From Methylibium sp. Root1272 (GTDB lineage: Bacteria; Pseudomonadota; Gammaproteobacteria; Burkholderiales; Burkholderiaceae_C): DNA of 64,000 nucleotides. The notes under the pieces were generated by a model. It worked only from the letters and a program-made list of their open reading frames with translations, did not search any database and was not told the origin of the DNA. The stretch covers positions 114,939-178,938 of the forward strand of contig NZ_LMDY01000018.1 in the NCBI RefSeq assembly GCF_001425905.1. Reading direction: 5' to 3'. Positions 63,103 through 64,000 of this stretch are shown in pieces (position 1 is the stretch's first letter; each line of letters begins with the position of its first letter). The position numbers were made by a program, and so were the translations under genes.

Positions 63103-63378
63103 ATGAACAACATTGGTTCGCCAGGTGGGATGCCGCGATCGGCTGCTCTGCTTATCGGCTGGGGAATGGCGTTCGTGTGCTTGTGCTTGGCTGCATATGA
63201 ATGGGTACATCCCGGTGGGCTTACGCCTTCTGGCCGCACCGAGTCTCTGTTCCTTTGGGCCAAAGAGTCCTTTGGGCCCAGAGGTGTCGCATGGGTACAT
63301 CTCGCGTTTGCAGGCATTGCGTCGCTATTTGCACTCGCTATCTATCTCTCATCGAGAAGTGCGTCCGATGACAGCTAA
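63103..63378 (+). CDS. Cassette 6: small membrane protein
   Basis: A 91-residue protein with two membrane helices (about residues 13-32 and 64-83) linked by a polar segment (HPGGLTPSGRTESLFLWAKE). No family is recognised. ATG 63103 is 14 bases after the boundary. The TAA at 63376-63378 is inside the attC6 core. It resembles cassettes 1 and 2 in being a small two-helix membrane protein. Confidence 0.72.
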   Translation: MNNIGSPGGMPRSAALLIGWGMAFVCLCLAAYEWVHPGGLTPSGRTESLFLWAKESFGPRGVAWVHLAFAGIASLFALAIYLSSRSASDDS

Positions 63379-63432
63379 CCCGTCGTTCAAGCGGACGTGC
63401 CTTCGGCACGCCGCTTACCTTGCACGTTAGAC
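63375..63432 (+). repeat. attC site 6
   Basis: CTAACCC at 63375-63381 and GTTAGAC at 63426-63432, 58 bases. Inner hairpin GCGG-A-CGTGCC / GGCACG-CCGC with loop TTC. Nearly the same as site 3, with differences at the outer ends and in the loop (TAC versus TTC). Confidence 0.93.
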
Positions 63433-63452
63433 CGCACGGCCCTGTCACTATC

Positions 63453-63785
63453 ATGCTCGTCTCACAGTTCTACGGCCGCCCGCTGAGGCACATCAATCAC
63501 AAGCCTTGGCAGCTGGCGCTGCTGCCTCAGGAGCGCGTTCGCGGTGCCATTCGCGGCGCAGCAAATCGTGAGCGGCTACTGCATCCTTCGTCGACAAAGT
63601 CGGTGCAGCGCCGTATTCGGTTCCGCCTTCTTGCGGCCTACCGTCGCCGGTTCGGCCATGATCCGTTTGTGAGCGCTCTGTCCGTGCCAAGGTTCAAGGT
63701 GAATGCCACCCGTTTCTGGTTGCCATCCGGCTATGCGTGGTGGAAGGAACGGCTGCTCGGTCAGCTACCGCAGCGCCCGTACTAG
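63453..63785 (+). CDS. Cassette 7: basic protein of unknown function
   Basis: A 110-residue protein that is strongly basic (many Arg: RRIRFRLLAAYRRRFGHDPF) and has a C-terminal FWLPSGYAWWKERLLGQLPQ segment. No signal or membrane segment is seen. Not recognised. ATG 63453 is preferred; an upstream GTG is possible. The stop TAG at 63783-63785 is before the attC7 core. Confidence 0.6.
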   Translation: MLVSQFYGRPLRHINHKPWQLALLPQERVRGAIRGAANRERLLHPSSTKSVQRRIRFRLLAAYRRRFGHDPFVSALSVPRFKVNATRFWLPSGYAWWKERLLGQLPQRPY

Positions 63786-63811
63786 CCAACAGTAGGAGCA
63801 TCAAATGCGGT

Positions 63812-63887
63812 CTAACCACTTCATCGAGCGGACGGTCTCCGGCATGCTTCGCATGCCTCCAACCGCCGCTCATGTCGAACGTTAGGC
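63812..63887 (+). repeat. attC site 7
   Basis: CTAACCA at 63812-63818 and GTTAGGC at 63881-63887, 76 bases. The arms GAGCGG-A-CGGT / ACCG-CCGCTC and GGCATGC-TTC-GCATGCC show the extrahelical A. It closes cassette 7 and starts the next. Confidence 0.92.
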
Positions 63888-63895
63888 AGATACCT

Positions 63896-64000
63896 ATGCT
63901 GGTCGAGATTGACGCTTCATTGCTTACAGAAAGCTCCGCGGTTGGAAGGGTTTCCGGACCGTTGGAGTTCATGCACCTTCCACGCGTCGGAGAGACAGTG
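63896..64000 (+). CDS. Cassette 8: partial gene at window end
   Basis: A frame begins at ATG 63896, nine bases after the attC7 core, and stays open to the window end (35 codons, MLVEIDASLLTESSAVGRVS then GPLEFMHLPRVGETV). Only the N-terminus is visible, so no family can be given. It shows that the cassette array continues beyond the window. Confidence 0.6.
   Translation, partial: MLVEIDASLLTESSAVGRVSGPLEFMHLPRVGETV

Larger units (their letters stand above)
59368..64000. mobile_element. Chromosomal integron: intI plus cassette array with seven visible attC sites
   Basis: The region consists of intI (59368-60390), a 140-base attI/promoter space, and eight gene cassettes in the same orientation, each with a short gene and its attC. 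The eighth runs past the window end. Cassette boundaries are G^TTRRRY sites at 60531, 60844, 61390, 62063, 62549, 63089, 63426 and 63881. GC drops from about 68-70 percent in surrounding genes to roughly 50-58 percent in the cassettes, as expected for captured genes. Confidence 0.95.

Overview
The window is GC-rich chromosomal DNA from a betaproteobacterium. Gene content (secB-grxC-rhodanese-gpmA block, pyrR-pyrB-pseudo-pyrC, ruvX-algH, urtABCDE, DUF2970 and DUF2917 proteins, an EpsD/F/G plus exosortase B polysaccharide locus) points to Burkholderiales, most likely the Rubrivivax/Leptothrix/Methylibium/Piscinibacter neighbourhood. No rRNA, tRNA, CRISPR array or insertion sequence was recognised.

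Layout. 1-6 kb: the end of a hemerythrin-like gene, small DUF1428 and YciI-type proteins, a metal-ligand-rich lipoprotein, a LigB-type dioxygenase, a REP-like hairpin, and a membrane/periplasmic cytochrome c operon. 6-12 kb: a MocR-type regulator, a small membrane protein, a chemoreceptor and a PAS histidine kinase. 12-20 kb: an accessory small-molecule operon (MFS, PEP-mutase/isocitrate-lyase family, ABM-like, dienelactone hydrolase-like, cupin, PhzF) divergent from a LysR regulator, then a CmcJ/NvfI-like plus HCCA-isomerase pair. At 20.2 kb is a lone ureD.

21-40.5 kb is an exopolysaccharide locus with exosortase B. It has a priming sugar transferase and glycosyltransferase on the minus strand, a small PEP-CTERM protein, then a plus-strand run epsD-epsF-epsG-GT2-wzx-pyruvyl transferase-GT. 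Facing it is a minus-strand run xrtB-epsI-GT2-GT4-GH16-wzy, and behind that an SGNH hydrolase/acyltransferase pair. The predicted product is a Wzx/Wzy-type polysaccharide carrying pyruvyl and acyl groups, trimmed by a GH16 lyase-like hydrolase. xrtB, the SGNH gene and the PEP-CTERM gene share a related upstream promoter-like element.

40.6-53.4 kb is housekeeping: gpsA, secB, grxC, rhodanese, gpmA, an HD-type protein, an acyltransferase, pyrimidine genes, ruvX, algH, photolyase, a lipoprotein and a diguanylate cyclase. 53.5-59.2 kb is the urea ABC transporter urtABCDE, on the minus strand.

59.4-64 kb is a chromosomal integron: a full-length IntI-type tyrosine recombinase read away from an array of at least eight cassettes separated by seven attC sites. 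The array runs off the window end. Cassettes carry small unknown proteins (several with membrane segments), one immunity-protein-like product and one gene broken by an in-frame stop. This integron and the split of ureD from the urt genes are the most notable features.
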